Assembly (NCBI GenBank): GCA_037176845.1
Contig: JAYKXP010000356.1
Location: forward strand, 1 to 22,794
Length of the DNA: 22,794 bases
Reading direction: 5' to 3'
Source: Paramarasmius palmivorus
Taxonomy: Eukaryota; Basidiomycota; Agaricomycetes; Agaricales; Marasmiaceae
Under the pieces are notes generated by a model, which worked only from the letters and a program-made list of their open reading frames with translations, was not told where the DNA came from and made no database searches. This document shows, piece by piece, positions 1 through 11,385 of this stretch. Numbering within the stretch: position 1 is the stretch's first letter; each line of letters begins with the position of its first letter. Made by a program: the position numbers and the translations under genes.

Positions 1-17
1 AGATTCGGCATGGCCTT

Positions 18-466
18 CTAGGCCATCCACGAAGCAATGCATCCACCCGATGGTAAGGTCAGCTCAGTTCTGGTAGTATTCCGAACGAATGATCAGGAGC
101 AATCAAAAATAAACCAAACATTTGATACGCACGATACACAGGCTCTTACTCTCGCACGTGGAAACGATTACCGTGATGCTTTAGCATTCGGACATATACT
201 TACAACCCTCCAAACCCGGTCTGAATGAGGATATCCAACGAATAGAATAGTCTTGTAGCCACGTCCCTAAAGAACGCTGTAGACGAGACGAATGATCCGA
301 GGGCGAGGTTTCCCGTTCCGGAGGCTTCGGTCCAGTTTCGGCGGGAAAAACGTCCCCTGTCGTTCTTGAACCATTGGAGGGTCTTACGGTTGGTGACCAG
401 GTGGCTGATACCATGGAGGGTAAACAATTGACAGAGCGGGTTGAACGTAAGCGCCAAAGGGTCCAT
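18..466 (-). CDS. Weak two-exon coding candidate, 104 aa
   Basis: An ATG at 466 opens a frame that reaches a strong donor (gtaagtatat) just below 204. Joining to an acceptor (ctaccag) before 69 keeps the frame and ends at a TAG at 18-20. The predicted protein has a hydrophobic stretch in its first 25 residues and a mixed remainder. I do not recognise it. The other two minus-strand frames over 181-480 also give plausible peptides, one Pro/Tyr-rich and one Ser/Pro-rich, so the true frame is unclear and the stretch may be a decayed gene. The donor is the best reason to list it. Confidence 0.22.
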
Positions 467-850
467 AATTAAACTCTGCTGTCATTGTTTTGCTCGCCTG
501 TCAATTGACATGATGTTGTCGAAGTCATGAAGCGCCCTTCCGGAATCGCTTGTGAGTAGTAGACATGGCATAAAATCGAAACAAGTAGTGGAACACCTGT
601 TTTAAATCCCTGTGCCTCTACAGTTGGTGTTGAACACGATCAATGCAAGGGTGAATCCTTCTTCTGTCCTTGCGAACTTGTCCGAGTGGTTCATAGCAAA
701 CGCTATGTTGGGAGTTGATATTATGTGAGTTGGACAATGCGTCGACAGACTTCGTGGTCGAGAGCCTTTGCAAATGCGTCCGAGGGACTGATGTCAGAGG
801 TCCAAAATTGAGTCGGATTGAACGTGACGGGATAAAGTCGGAAAGTCAGA

Positions 851-920
851 ACAAGCGGATGTAGAGAAAAACAAGTCGGATTTAGAGAAACCAAAGTGGA
901 TTGAAGAGAAACCAAAGTCG
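851..920. repeat. Short degenerate tandem repeat (20-23 bp units)
   Basis: About three and a half imperfect copies of a unit like acaagtcggatttagagaaa follow each other. On the minus strand this gives a repeating Leu-Val-Ser-Leu peptide, so the short ORF there is best read as a product of the repeat. No gene is seen between about 480 and 950. Confidence 0.55.
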
Positions 921-2160
921 TGTCTTGAATCACAAATTGGTCACGCAAACTTAAGTTGACTTCAGAACATTGAGGGTCGGAGATGGTAGGAACGAGCGCG
1001 CCGGTTGCAAGGCTGAATTTTGATGAAAATCTGTCCTCATACTTATGTCATATTGGATTTTCACAGCCGCGTCCCAGCTTCTTTTAACTACTTTGTACAA
1101 CTATGGTAAATCCCAGACAGTCATTGATATTTCCCAGTGAGGTTTCATTCTGGAGCCATTCGGCACGTTAGGCAAATGTCGGAACGTAGGCCTCCTACAA
1201 TTGTCTGCCAGTAGTCGACTGATTTCCTATTGTGGCTGTCCGACTTCCATAGGACAGGGGCTGGCGGCCCTGGGGTGTATTGTGGTAGGTAGGGTATTTT
1301 GGTTTCCTTTTTCACTTTTTTGGTGTTTATTGTTTTAGTCTGTCAGAATTCAATAATTCAACGATTCTAATACATATAGCCATACTTCATGCGATTATAG
1401 CCATGTACCGTAATACCTTACGACATCTAACTGCTGCTCCAAAAGTGAGGGCTCCTAGCCCACTGAACTCGTAGTATGCTCTAACTAGCACTTTCTTACA
1501 CTTCCCTTTCCCCCCCCCGCTTAACTATAAAGTCCTCCCTGTCTCTGCCGCTCTTTCTGTCACTTCTGCTATATAACTATGATAAGTGGTTCAATGTTGC
1601 ATTGCGTCTTATGAGATCTTGTCTGCGGAGGCACTGGTGCTGTATGGTTAATACACCCGTGTACCAGTGATACCATCGAATCTTCGGAATGTGAGTCTGA
1701 GGCGTTTAATAGTCTATAGATTGACAAGAGCAGAAATCATTGTTAATTAGCATACGTGCCCTTCTTCAATGGTAAAATCCTCCGCTTTACAGCAGCATTC
1801 AAACTAGCTTACTTCTATGACTATACATGATCTACTTTAAGGATCCTAAATACCTTGATCCCTTGTTATCGTTATGACGTGTCCAAGAATCGCTTCGAGC
1901 TGCGAGTAACGTTGAAAATAAACCGGAGGGGGGTGACGCTAGTGTGTGTAGCATTAGTCAGATTGAATTCGATCATTCCTGAATGAATCGGTGCGGCTAA
2001 CGTGCGGCTTGAGAACCCTAATTTGCTGCTGCCACAATAATGTGACCCCGCGCGCGAATATGTACTTAATTATAGCGCGGGTGCACGATACTCTATAGAA
2101 GCTTAAGATTCGATGATTATTATTTTTTTTTTGTTTTCTATTATAATTATTCTTTTTATA

Positions 2161-2187
2161 TTTTATTTATTTATTTATTTATTTATA
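2161..2187. repeat. TTTA tetranucleotide microsatellite
   Basis: About six consecutive TTTA units sit inside a longer A/T-only tract that starts near 2115. Confidence 0.85.
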
Positions 2188-3840
2188 TCCATATTTATAT
2201 TATTTTTTTTATTTAACGAATTTTAATTATTCGAGTCCTATTAGTATTGAGTTTTGGAATTACAACAAAAGTAATAGAAAATCGAAACCAAAATGTGTGC
2301 AAAATTTGTGCAATTTGTGTAGCGTTTTGCGTGGACATTTCAGAACGCGCGTGCTCTTTGTGGTGCACACTGGTTCTAATCAAACTTTTTATCTGACAGT
2401 GATACGGTCGTCGTTGTAGGGAGCATACGAGGAATACAGGGTATTATATTCCACAGCGTACGCTGGCCGAGCTGTTATAAATCGATGTGTGCTCTCTAAC
2501 AGTAACCTCTCACAGTATGGACATTTTGTATACTGTCAACGGTCATCAAGAATGTTGATGTTGTGCTACGTTACCTGATGTTCACATGCACCCGTCACTT
2601 TTCATTCTACATCTCAACGTATTCATTACGGCTCCAGTGTCTGTGATGGGGGCGTTCAGGGATGTTTAATTATTCGGTGATTACATAGTGATTTACCTCT
2701 GGCTCAGAACGTTTACCATCATAGGTCTGTACGCTGACAGTTCACTCATGAGATTCTATATGTACCAGATGTAGATCTCAGATATGTGATGTCTAGAACA
2801 CCGTAATGTATGTATAGTAACATCTTGCCTGTGATTCGCAATTTGGCACCGAACTGAATCACAGCCCTGTAGGAGAGTCTCTGGAAATCTATGTTTCGCC
2901 TCTCCGATGTTAAGCGGTATACATGAATTCAAGATAATAATCTGAAGGTGATAATTAGAGAGCGCACCGACGTTTCATCTAATGCCATCATATGTAATAT
3001 AAAGATGCCTCCATGCTTTCTTCTCACCCGCATTTTGTACCTGCTTCACTCTCTACCATAACTTTAGTGAGCCTTTTTACCCACACAACAGGTCGTTCAA
3101 ACAAAACCTTTTTAGGTCGTAGTTGTCCCAGCACGGTGTCATTATTGCATCATCCCTACCACGTTCCTTAACAGACGCAGTTGTCATACCTGACCTGTGT
3201 TTCTCGCCCTTCACTTAATGTCGACCATCAGTGTCAACTATTTCTGATTACCGTGTTGCCTTAATTTAAATTATCTTATAAGAGAGTTCTACAGTTATAA
3301 GTGCGCACTACACACTGTTCGTTTGTGGCCAATGTGTCCCGCTGTTGATGCAAGGGTAGACACCGCTTTACAATTTGAATCACAGGCGCTAATGAGGTCA
3401 GTGCCAAAGAGTTCAATGACCATAACTTCGTTATATATATACGTGACATTCATAGGATTATCTACTGATCGCATAAATCGCTTTAGACGTAGGCGCAATT
3501 GTAATGTGTGTGTGTTGGTTGTATCTGTTTCATGTAGCCGAGCAATATTTATACTGATACACGGTTCCTTTTGGACCTGTCGGCTATTGCAATCGTCCAG
3601 ATTCTACTGGTTTCATTCTGCATTCTTACGAACATTTTATCAGCATACCGTGGTGTGGACTCCACCGGAGCCTACGAGTTGGCCACTTCTTGTTATATGA
3701 TTATTCTAGATTATCGCCAGTAGGCAGTTTACACGTCTCATTGATTACCACAAGAAATGACACAGTGTCTATTATGAACCATCGAATCCATTCACGGGCT
3801 AGTAGTGTACTGTTATGCATGACGCTCTCTGCTACAATGA

Positions 3841-3865
3841 GGGGGTTGGGGGGTGGGGGGGGGGG
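3841..3865 (+). repeat. Long interrupted G-tract
   Basis: Runs of 5, 6 and 11 G residues are separated only by TT and T. The 11-G run can supply two G-tetrad strands, so the tract meets the simple pattern for a G-quadruplex. It is isolated in otherwise AT-rich DNA. The exact run length may be affected by sequencing error. Confidence 0.8.
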
Positions 3866-4461
3866 TTTAGAGCTGATCGTTTTCCTAGTGCAACAGAGCT
3901 ACTTTTCTCTAGACGATTCCTATGGCTAAGTTTTAGCAGAGAACCTTGCTGTACCTGTTGCGTTAGAGATCACTGTGGGCTATCCCGCTACATTGTTGTG
4001 TCTGCAAGACTATGTAGTCGTCACGCGTCAGACTACCAGCGTTCTATTCTATTCATTGGGCTGACGACCCATATGTCTAGATTCTCATTATGAGTGGCTG
4101 AATGGTCTGATATTTCACTAAGTGATATCTTCTTCCTTTTTAACCTGCAAGACTTGCGTACAGTTTCGCATGTATCCTATCACTGCCATGGTGCACGCGC
4201 CACAGGGTGTTTCAGCCAAACCTATGATTCGTTAGCGCTTGCTAATCCAAATTGTGCACAATCGTCTTTCACATTTTTGACCCTCACACCAGCGTAGCGT
4301 TGCAAATGTCATAATGAATAGGTTCAAAATAGCCACGCCAGCACCGAGTGTGTAGTACTCCTCCATAAGTGTATCCAAGACACTCAGTTGCGGCTGATTT
4401 GCACATGTGTGTATAGGTGAGGGAATTTGACCCCGCACCCGCGTCATACTATTTTATTATA

Positions 4462-4507
4462 TTTTTTTTTTTTTTTTTTATTGTTTTTTTTTTTATTTTT
4501 TTATGTT
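4462..4507. repeat. Poly-T tract
   Basis: An unbroken run of 18 T residues (4462-4479) is followed by further T runs broken by single A or G. It lies about 170 bp before the F-box gene. It could be promoter-type pyrimidine DNA or the tail of an old retroposon; no other retroposon part was recognised. Confidence 0.8.
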
Positions 4508-4672
4508 TTTCTAAGCTTCATAGCATAATCACGCGGTGCTATCACCATACAATCCACATACGCCCAGTGAACATTCATTTCCACGTAGCCAGGTCATAAC
4601 TTTGCGCACGTTCTTGGCCTATATTTTCTCGCTTTGCATACGTTTACCTCTTGTCTTCAACCTTAAACCTCG

Positions 4673-6261
4673 ATGGCATCGTCGCTCAGTATCGACTCTT
4701 TGAAGGAATCTATTGAAATGCTCCCCAATTTGCCAAGGTGAATTTCCTCTTTTGATCTCCTTTCTCAATACTGACTGCGACACAGGGATCCTAGAGAGCT
4801 TGACCAAGCTTCTCTTCGAGATCTTGAAGGCAAGGCAAATCAGGTAGCTGTTCAGTTGAAGGAAATGCATGATTCTGGACACCTGGGCAATACGGATTAC
4901 ACTGAATATTGCCGACTTCGAGACACAGTCGTCCTGTATCAACAACGGCTTCGATCACATTTATCGCCTCTGTATCAGTGCCCCCCAAACGTCCTCTCCG
5001 AAATCCTTGAATTCTACTCTCCAGCCGTTCAAGTTGACGACTCCCCTACCAGGCCCCACCGCTGTCCTATCCCAAGCATTCGTTGCCCGCTGCTTACCGT
5101 CATCTCACGAGTGTCATTTACGCTCTACTGCGAAGTTGTCAACAATCCCAGACTATTCAGTACCATACACCTTCGTCGTAATGCCTACTGCACCGAGCAC
5201 CACCATCCCATTGTGTCCCAGCGCATCGCGAAGCTACTTGAGCTAGCCGGCGCTCATGATCTTCATGTCATCGTGGAGTTTGTCGACCCCAGCCTACATT
5301 CGACGGATGTCCTGGCCCGCATTTCCTCGTGCCCTTCGCTGAAGCACCTACAGTCAAGGCCTTGGAGAGCCTTGACATGCATTGGATCCTCATCGGGCTG
5401 GATCGCGGCACTTCATATTGATCCAGCTTCATTCCCCCAACCAATCACCCATTCGTTAACGATATTAGAGCTGAAGAACATTACACGTCTCCCGAGATTC
5501 TTGGCCATTCTTAAAAAAAATATCACCTTACAGTACCTCACGATCAGGCTCTCCCTCGACACCCGCGACCTGAACGACTATACCGATTCCGTCACCTTGC
5601 CTGCGACCCTTAAACACCTGGATCTAACATGTGGCAGTCAAACAGCCTTGTTCCTCCTCGAGAGCGCCACTTCATTGCCTAGCGCGTCGGTGACGTTGAC
5701 AGCGGTCCCACGCCATACCCACCTGTTCTTGCCGGAGGCTTTTGAACAGATGAAACTATGGCATCCGCTTACATTTCAAGGTCTTCGGTCGCTAGAAGTG
5801 ACTGATACGGATGGGAACGGTGATGAGGTTACCTTCTTTTTTCCCTCGTTCAATTGTCCAGACCTCGAGAACCTGGTGATCCATTGCAACCCCACATTCG
5901 GAGCGATGAGCAAGGAGTATTCCTTGTCCATCCACTCATTTCTCGCTCGCCAGAGATCTTTACGCGAGGTCAACATCTTTAATGCGCCTTACCGAGGCGA
6001 ATACATATCCTCCACTTCTGTCGATGTGAAGCACCGCTTTACATATGGAGAACCCGAAACAATGGACCAGGCACCACCAGATGACTTGGGCTCGGACATT
6101 TATTCCGGCGTTCCCATAGAAGACATCCAATGCACCTGTTCCAAGCCGAAACAATTCTGTCCCTGCGTACTGAGGCGCCTTGAAGAATACCAGGACGGTG
6201 AGTATGCACATATTCTAAACCGATTCACTCTAATGCCTTCACAGATTTTGGCTCGGATTAG
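4673..6261 (+). CDS. F-box-type protein (agaric family), 497 aa, three exons
   Basis: The model has exons 4673-4737, 4786-6197 and 6245-6261; both introns (48 and 47 nt) have GT..AG ends and agree in phase. Residues 22-85 look helical and lead into a degenerate F-box, SPLYQCPPNVLSEIL, near residues 82-96. This order, a helical N-terminus followed by an F-box, is common in the large F-box families of agarics. The rest has scattered Leu-rich stretches in place of a clear repeat domain. A cluster C471-x-C473-x6-C480-x-C482 lies near the end. F-box proteins usually bring substrates to SCF ubiquitin ligases through Skp1; that role is inferred here. If the second intron is kept, the frame stays open to 6460 and gives a 579-aa form with another C-terminus. 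The perfect gtgagt donor and cttcacag acceptor favour splicing. Confidence 0.75.
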
Positions 6262-6694
6262 GGAAAACGCTGGCAGAACACCTTTTTCTTTCTTGTTTGT
6301 ACGTAACTCAGACTGCATTCTAGAACCGCGGAACTTATGTTTTCATGCGACAGCTTCAATATTGACACGCTGTCCCAGAATATGGATTTACGGAGATGGC
6401 CGCGAACAGCGTCGGTTGGTAAACATTCCTCACGACGTCTTAGGTCTTGTGGTATTGTAAGATTAGCCCAGAAAATAAACCAGAAAACGACCCATCATGT
6501 ACATATACATATATCTGCTATCGATACTTTGTTGCCAAGTTTCATTACCCTGAATGTCACGGTAGAGACAGAGATATATCTCCATAAAATAGTACCCCAT
6601 GCGTTTCAAATCAAAAACCAACACCGGATAATGATAGTGACTTTGCATCGCTAATACAAACGTACAGGGATCACGTATATCTACTTGCTGGCGG

Positions 6695-7405
6695 TCAGCA
6701 GTCAGCCACGCCGCATGAATATGATTCACAGACTTCACCCTCAAAAAACAGACGGCTGTCATGGTAGTTAGTTAGAGCAATATGAGATAGTAAGTATAGG
6801 AACATACCACGGTGTAAGGTATAGACGTTTCAAGAGCTTTTCGCCTTCTACCTTATCCAGGGGCTGTGGTCTCATATTTGAAGGGGAGTATTTTACGACT
6901 AACATCGGACCGAGGAGCTTCAGCAGTCCTCCAGTATAACGGTGCCAGAAACGGTTCAAGTCGTGCCTTCCGGTCAGATATTCGCTGGCCTGGGGATAAA
7001 CATATGCTCGATATTGGCAATCTGTTTCTGCAGCCTTCTCTGGTGGTATGATGTCGTACATGAGAGGGAGAGTGCCTTGGTATGGGGGAAACCAGTAAAA
7101 GGTGATCACGTCGTTGATATGAGTTTCGTATGGTTCTCTGGGGTCGTATAGAGGGACGATGATGCAATGGGCGTAGCGGCAGTCTTGTCCAAGAAACATT
7201 CCCTGAACAGTAGCTGGCCAAGGCTAGAAAATTGACATTGAGTTCGTACCATTCGATGAGCAACAACTGAAGCAGTACATACACTAATGGCATGACGGGT
7301 CATAAAGCCCAAGTAGGTGTTGATGCAGCTAACGAGATGGTCATTATCTGGGGCTTGAAGTTGACCTTCTTTTGGAGGTTGCTGCGACGTTGAGCTCAGA
7401 GTCAT
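6695..7405 (-). CDS. Uncharacterised protein, 199 aa, three exons
   Basis: The exons are 7405-7283, 7223-6808 and 6755-6695, with introns of 59 and 52 nt. The second intron has a branch-point-like ctaac just before its acceptor. Phases agree and the frame is free of stops, so the gene appears intact. The first exon codes for a polar leader. The second holds a compact, aromatic-rich domain of about 140 residues with motifs GQDCRYAHC and TFYWFPPYQGTLP. The short last exon is Cys-rich and ends GVADC. No signal peptide or membrane helix is evident. I do not recognise the family and assign no function. It lies between the F-box gene and the 15-exon gene and shares the latter's strand. Confidence 0.65.
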
Positions 7406-7693
7406 AGGTAGAAGAAAGAGGCAAGAAGAGGCAGTTAAGCGTTCCGACACTCTCCATGTAAACTGACAATACGTGTACAAATAATCATTCTTTGTCAACT
7501 CAAGTATCATTATCATGGTTGTGGTAAACTATCGCCAAAATGTTTTTTTTTGAAATCAAGTTACGCTACTAAGTGGCTAAGAAATAGGCGCGTGTTGAAC
7601 GCCACCTGATCGGAGAGGCGCGTTGAGCACCACCCAACTCATATACATGATCAAACTACTGAGCACTAGCAAAAGAACGTCCAACTATACAAT

Positions 7694-10600
7694 TTAAGAA
7701 TCATTATCGACATCCATCCTCTCATGAGCTTCTTCTACCAACTGCTTGATACCAACGACGGGGGGGACAACAATATCCTGTTCAATAGCCTTGTTCTCGT
7801 AGGCCTTTTCTGCGGCGTTGAGCCAGATGGACAAGCGCTCGTGTTGAACGCGACGGGCGTGAAGAGGATGCCTCTTGATCCAGCGACCCTTCTCGGAGAC
7901 CATCGAGTATAGATCGTCTATATCAAGGAATGTAGACTCACGATATTGTCCACACACTAACGCCCGCTGACGAGGTGTGAGGAAGTCAGAACGCCAGTCA
8001 TCGACTATATCACTGGCAGCTGAAGTGAGCGACCCTGTCTTCCATAGATACATCTCCAGCAGCATATCGTTGATACTGCAACCACAGTCCGCAGCATTAT
8101 CGTCGCGGGACTTGACTCTATGCCATCCGGGGACTTCCCAATGATAAGGATCATTGGCATGCGGATCGGTGAATGTTCCGTTCTCCTTGGCCTTCGTTTC
8201 CGCCTTTGCCTGAGCATCCAATAGCTCCAGCTTGTGATCCCGGTGGAGAGGGGGCCAAGGTCGACCGTACAAAGTGTCGTTGTCGCCGTCAATGAGGTCA
8301 CCTCGATTGACCGACTTCTCGGTGATGGAATGGAAACGGCAGATGAGATTGTTCTTCGAAGACACCATTGCCGCAAGGGCAATCTCTCGCGAAGTCGTGA
8401 AGATCCTTGGAAAATGGGCAGCGGCTTCGTAGACGTAAGATCGTAATCCAAGTTGCTTCCGTGGCGCTGTAATCTCCTTTGGCCCCGAGCCCTTCCGCGC
8501 GCGATTAAACCATAATCGAATTCCCTCTTTGGATACCATTAGCATTGCAATCCCACAGAGTATAGCTAGGGGTCTTACTCATCTTGCTATTGGAGTCCTG
8601 AATGATCTCGTTGTCATCCGAGTCATCGTCCTCAAATGAAACATTGGCCTTGCTGGGACCCAGATCGCGACGTCTGGTAAAGGTGCGAGCTATAATGATT
8701 GGCGTAAGCCAACATCATGGAGACAAGAGACTTTGTACTGACATTTACGGGTTTTGGGTGGCGAGTCCTCGGCCGAGTCAGCTGAAGCATATAGATTATA
8801 TTTGCATGAAATCACATCGTGAAGGGATGAGGACTCACCGTTACGTGCCCGCGTTGTCTTCTTCTTTGAGGAAGACTTTGGTTTTGCTAGAAACAGCGTT
8901 AGTATTTTACGCATGGTACGCCACTATAACTAACCTTGATTAGCCTTGTTACGTGGTTTGACAGTGCGAGATGTCTTTGCAACCTTCTCTTCCTCTGGCC
9001 AGGATATCAATGAAGGAATGGTTTGAAAAAATCTATAGGTAGGTTACCTTCGTCCTCAGATAAAACAACTCGCTTGTGTTTGAAGAGGCGCTTTGGTGCC
9101 ATGACTTGAAGCTCATCGTCCTGGTCTTCCCACTCCTGGTCCGAGTCCACATCCGCTGGAAGCGCTGTATATAGATCATCAATGATTTAAAACAAGCCAT
9201 AATAACCAGATCGTACCTTTCGCCGTCTTCTTTGGTCGCTTTGGTGGCCACTTTGGCGCAACAACAGGTTTCCGTGGGCGTTGTGGAGACGATTTCGGTA
9301 ATTCCACCACTTTTCGAGGACGCTTCGTGGGCTTCCGAACCAAGTCAAACTCCTCTATTTCATCATCGTCCGAATCGCTAGCCCTTTTGCTGGTTAAAAG
9401 TGCCAGCTTACGAATTTCATTGGCACTTGTCGACTTTGAAGACCGTTGAGCTTCAACAATGGGTGATGGAGTCGGGGAGAAAAGATCTGCAGGGTCTTTC
9501 GGCGATACAGGGGATGAATCGGCATCTGCCAGCTGAGACGAATTTGGCTGTGCTATCTGAGGCGGGGTAGATGGTTCCTGGACTACGTCAGTCATAGGAC
9601 TATCATCCGAAGGTAAAGATGGCGGAGTCGCATGGTGTTGTTGTCTCTCGGCGTCTACCATCGCAACGTCGAGCATGACAGCAGAGTCGGAAGTACTATG
9701 GGTATCGAGCTGAAGAGGTGAAGAATCGACACCTGGCCTGTCAACAGGGGCTTGAGGTAGTGAGCAAGGGGCACCCTGCGCAGCGTTGGAGACATTCGCG
9801 ACAGTAACAGAGCCGGCGGGAGGAATGATAACCTCAGTCGCAGGGGAAGAGTTCGGGTCAGCCTGCAGAGATCCTGACTTAGGCGACGACAAGATAGATG
9901 ATGACTCGGAGGTCAGGTTGACAACGGTGGGAGTGTGTGTCGAGGGATCGACTTCTCCTGGAGATACAGTGACGGCATTGGCAGCTGGCATGACCTCTTC
10001 TACAGCCACACCTCCACCTTGTGCTGAGATGCTCGTATCTCCAAGAGTCGTTCCATCCTTATCACTTGTCAATGCAGGATCATCGCCCGAGGGATGCACC
10101 GCTGATAAGAAATTAAATATGGTATATCGTAGTTGAGAATATGACTTGCCGTTTGGACTAAATCCCGAAGCAGATGATTGACTGTTCAGTTGGGCGTTTG
10201 AAGGATGGTCCCGAAGAGATTTGGTTGGCAGCAGAAACTCGGCGCGGAGAGGCATAGAGGTGTTGAGCTCGACGACTGAGTCTAACACCTTTGCGAGTGC
10301 TAAACGACCGTTAATTCGAGCTACATGGAATGTGCAAGATTCTCACCCGTGTCGTCATCGTCGTCGTCGTTGTCGTCCGGCAAAGAGCTCAAATCACTCT
10401 CATCTAAATCTACAACACCCTTCAAAGCATCCTTGGTAGACATATTACGAGTGGAACGGCGCTTAGTTTCGACTAAGAGCAATATTATCAACAGTTCATT
10501 TCAGTAAATTAAGCTGAAATAAACTCACCGGCTCTACTGAGTTGAGAAACGCGTGTCTCAAGGCGCGTTACCTTCCGCTGAGCATTGGTCTTTGCTTGTT

Positions 10601-11315
10601 TGGTACTCTGGTATAGGCCGAGGGCGTCGTCGACACGTTCTTTCAATGACCTTGAAGGTTTGTCGTGGTATTCTGCTTGAAGCACGCAGAATGCCTGCTC
10701 TGCTCGCGCATAATTACCCTGAGCGGCTTTGAGGTCGGCCTTTGCTGAGGCTAGCGCTTCGGAAGTTGCAGCCAAATCTGTGAAATTGATCAGTCCGCGA
10801 AACAGTCAAGGATGGCCAAAACACATTTACCTTTCCGGGCAGACGTAACAGTGGGACGATGTCCTTAAAGTGTAGTCAGTATGAAAAAATTGCACCAAGA
10901 GCGGCTTGTTGCGTACCTTTCAGTGACGACTGGTCGGTTGTCCTTTTCTTTACAGGTGAGGCGGTCGCTAGAATTTGTTCAAATAAAGTCAGTTATCTAC
11001 GATATATCAGGGTGTCGCACTCACCTCTACGGGACAGTGACGAGCGACTTTTGCTTCCTTGGGAGGTGTCTAAGAGAATTTTAGTGTAGCGGAGGGAAGC
11101 CAAAGGGAGGAAAGATACCTGGTGGGCCTGTCAAGACCGGTCTTGCTCTTGTCTTTTCGCTGCGAAGCTTCATTCAGGTGGGGGTAGGAATGAGGAAGGA
11201 ACCAGAAAAAGATCCCCACTGTTTTCAAAGGCGTGAGAGAGACCAAATAAAGGAACAAATCTTGACTACTAATCAATGACGAGCAACAAATGTTTACCCC
11301 GGTGCAATCGCTCAT
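7694..11315 (-). CDS. Large, mostly disordered, probably nuclear protein, 935 aa, 15 exons
   Basis: Exons (minus strand): 11315-11298, 11167-11119, 11069-11025, 10967-10917, 10863-10831, 10777-10529, 10472-10347, 10299-10150, 10101-9217, 9164-9048, 8994-8935, 8886-8839, 8781-8749, 8689-8579, 8526-7694. All junctions agree in phase with no internal stop, so the gene looks intact; the 18-nt first exon is the least certain. Residues 1-66 are basic and Ser-rich. Residues 67-148 look like a coiled coil. An Asp-rich acidic tract lies near 175-190. Residues 242-480 are Ser/Pro/Thr-rich. Near 497-535 there are three basic repeats of the RPRK or RPKK type, AT-hook-like but without the RGRP core. Alternating acidic and basic stretches lead to a folded-looking C-terminal part (about 665-925) with Trp, Tyr and a DCGCSINDML motif. 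I do not recognise this domain. Chromatin or DNA contact is inferred from composition only. The 10102-10149 intron would be of GC-AG type. Confidence 0.72.
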
Positions 11316-11385
11316 TTAAGCGATGCAACGATGTTTTCCCCTCCACCTTTTTTGAGGGAGTGCAATTAATGCTGGTGCTGAATCC

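Larger units (their letters stand above)
950..4670. other. Gene-poor AT-rich region
   Basis: No convincing gene was found on either strand. Frames are short, and those at 3295-4600 lack sensible composition or splice partners. The stretch carries poly-T tracts, a TTTA microsatellite, a 7-bp-stem hairpin at 2047-2081 (arms cccgcgc and gcgcggg) and a G-tract. It may hold decayed transposable elements, but no reverse transcriptase, integrase or long terminal repeat was recognised. Confidence 0.6.

Noticed and set aside
4420..4480. A possible SINE: a B-box-like stretch next to a poly-T tract
   Set aside because: No A box, no target-site duplication, and the order of box and tail does not fit a normal SINE.
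3295..4599. A cluster of short plus- and minus-strand ORFs of 60-125 codons
   Set aside because: Composition is not protein-like, frames overlap at random, several cross homopolymer tracts, and no splice chain links them.
10340..10390. The gtcgtc trinucleotide-like run as a microsatellite
   Set aside because: It encodes the Asp-rich acidic tract of the 15-exon gene and is too short and imperfect to list alone.
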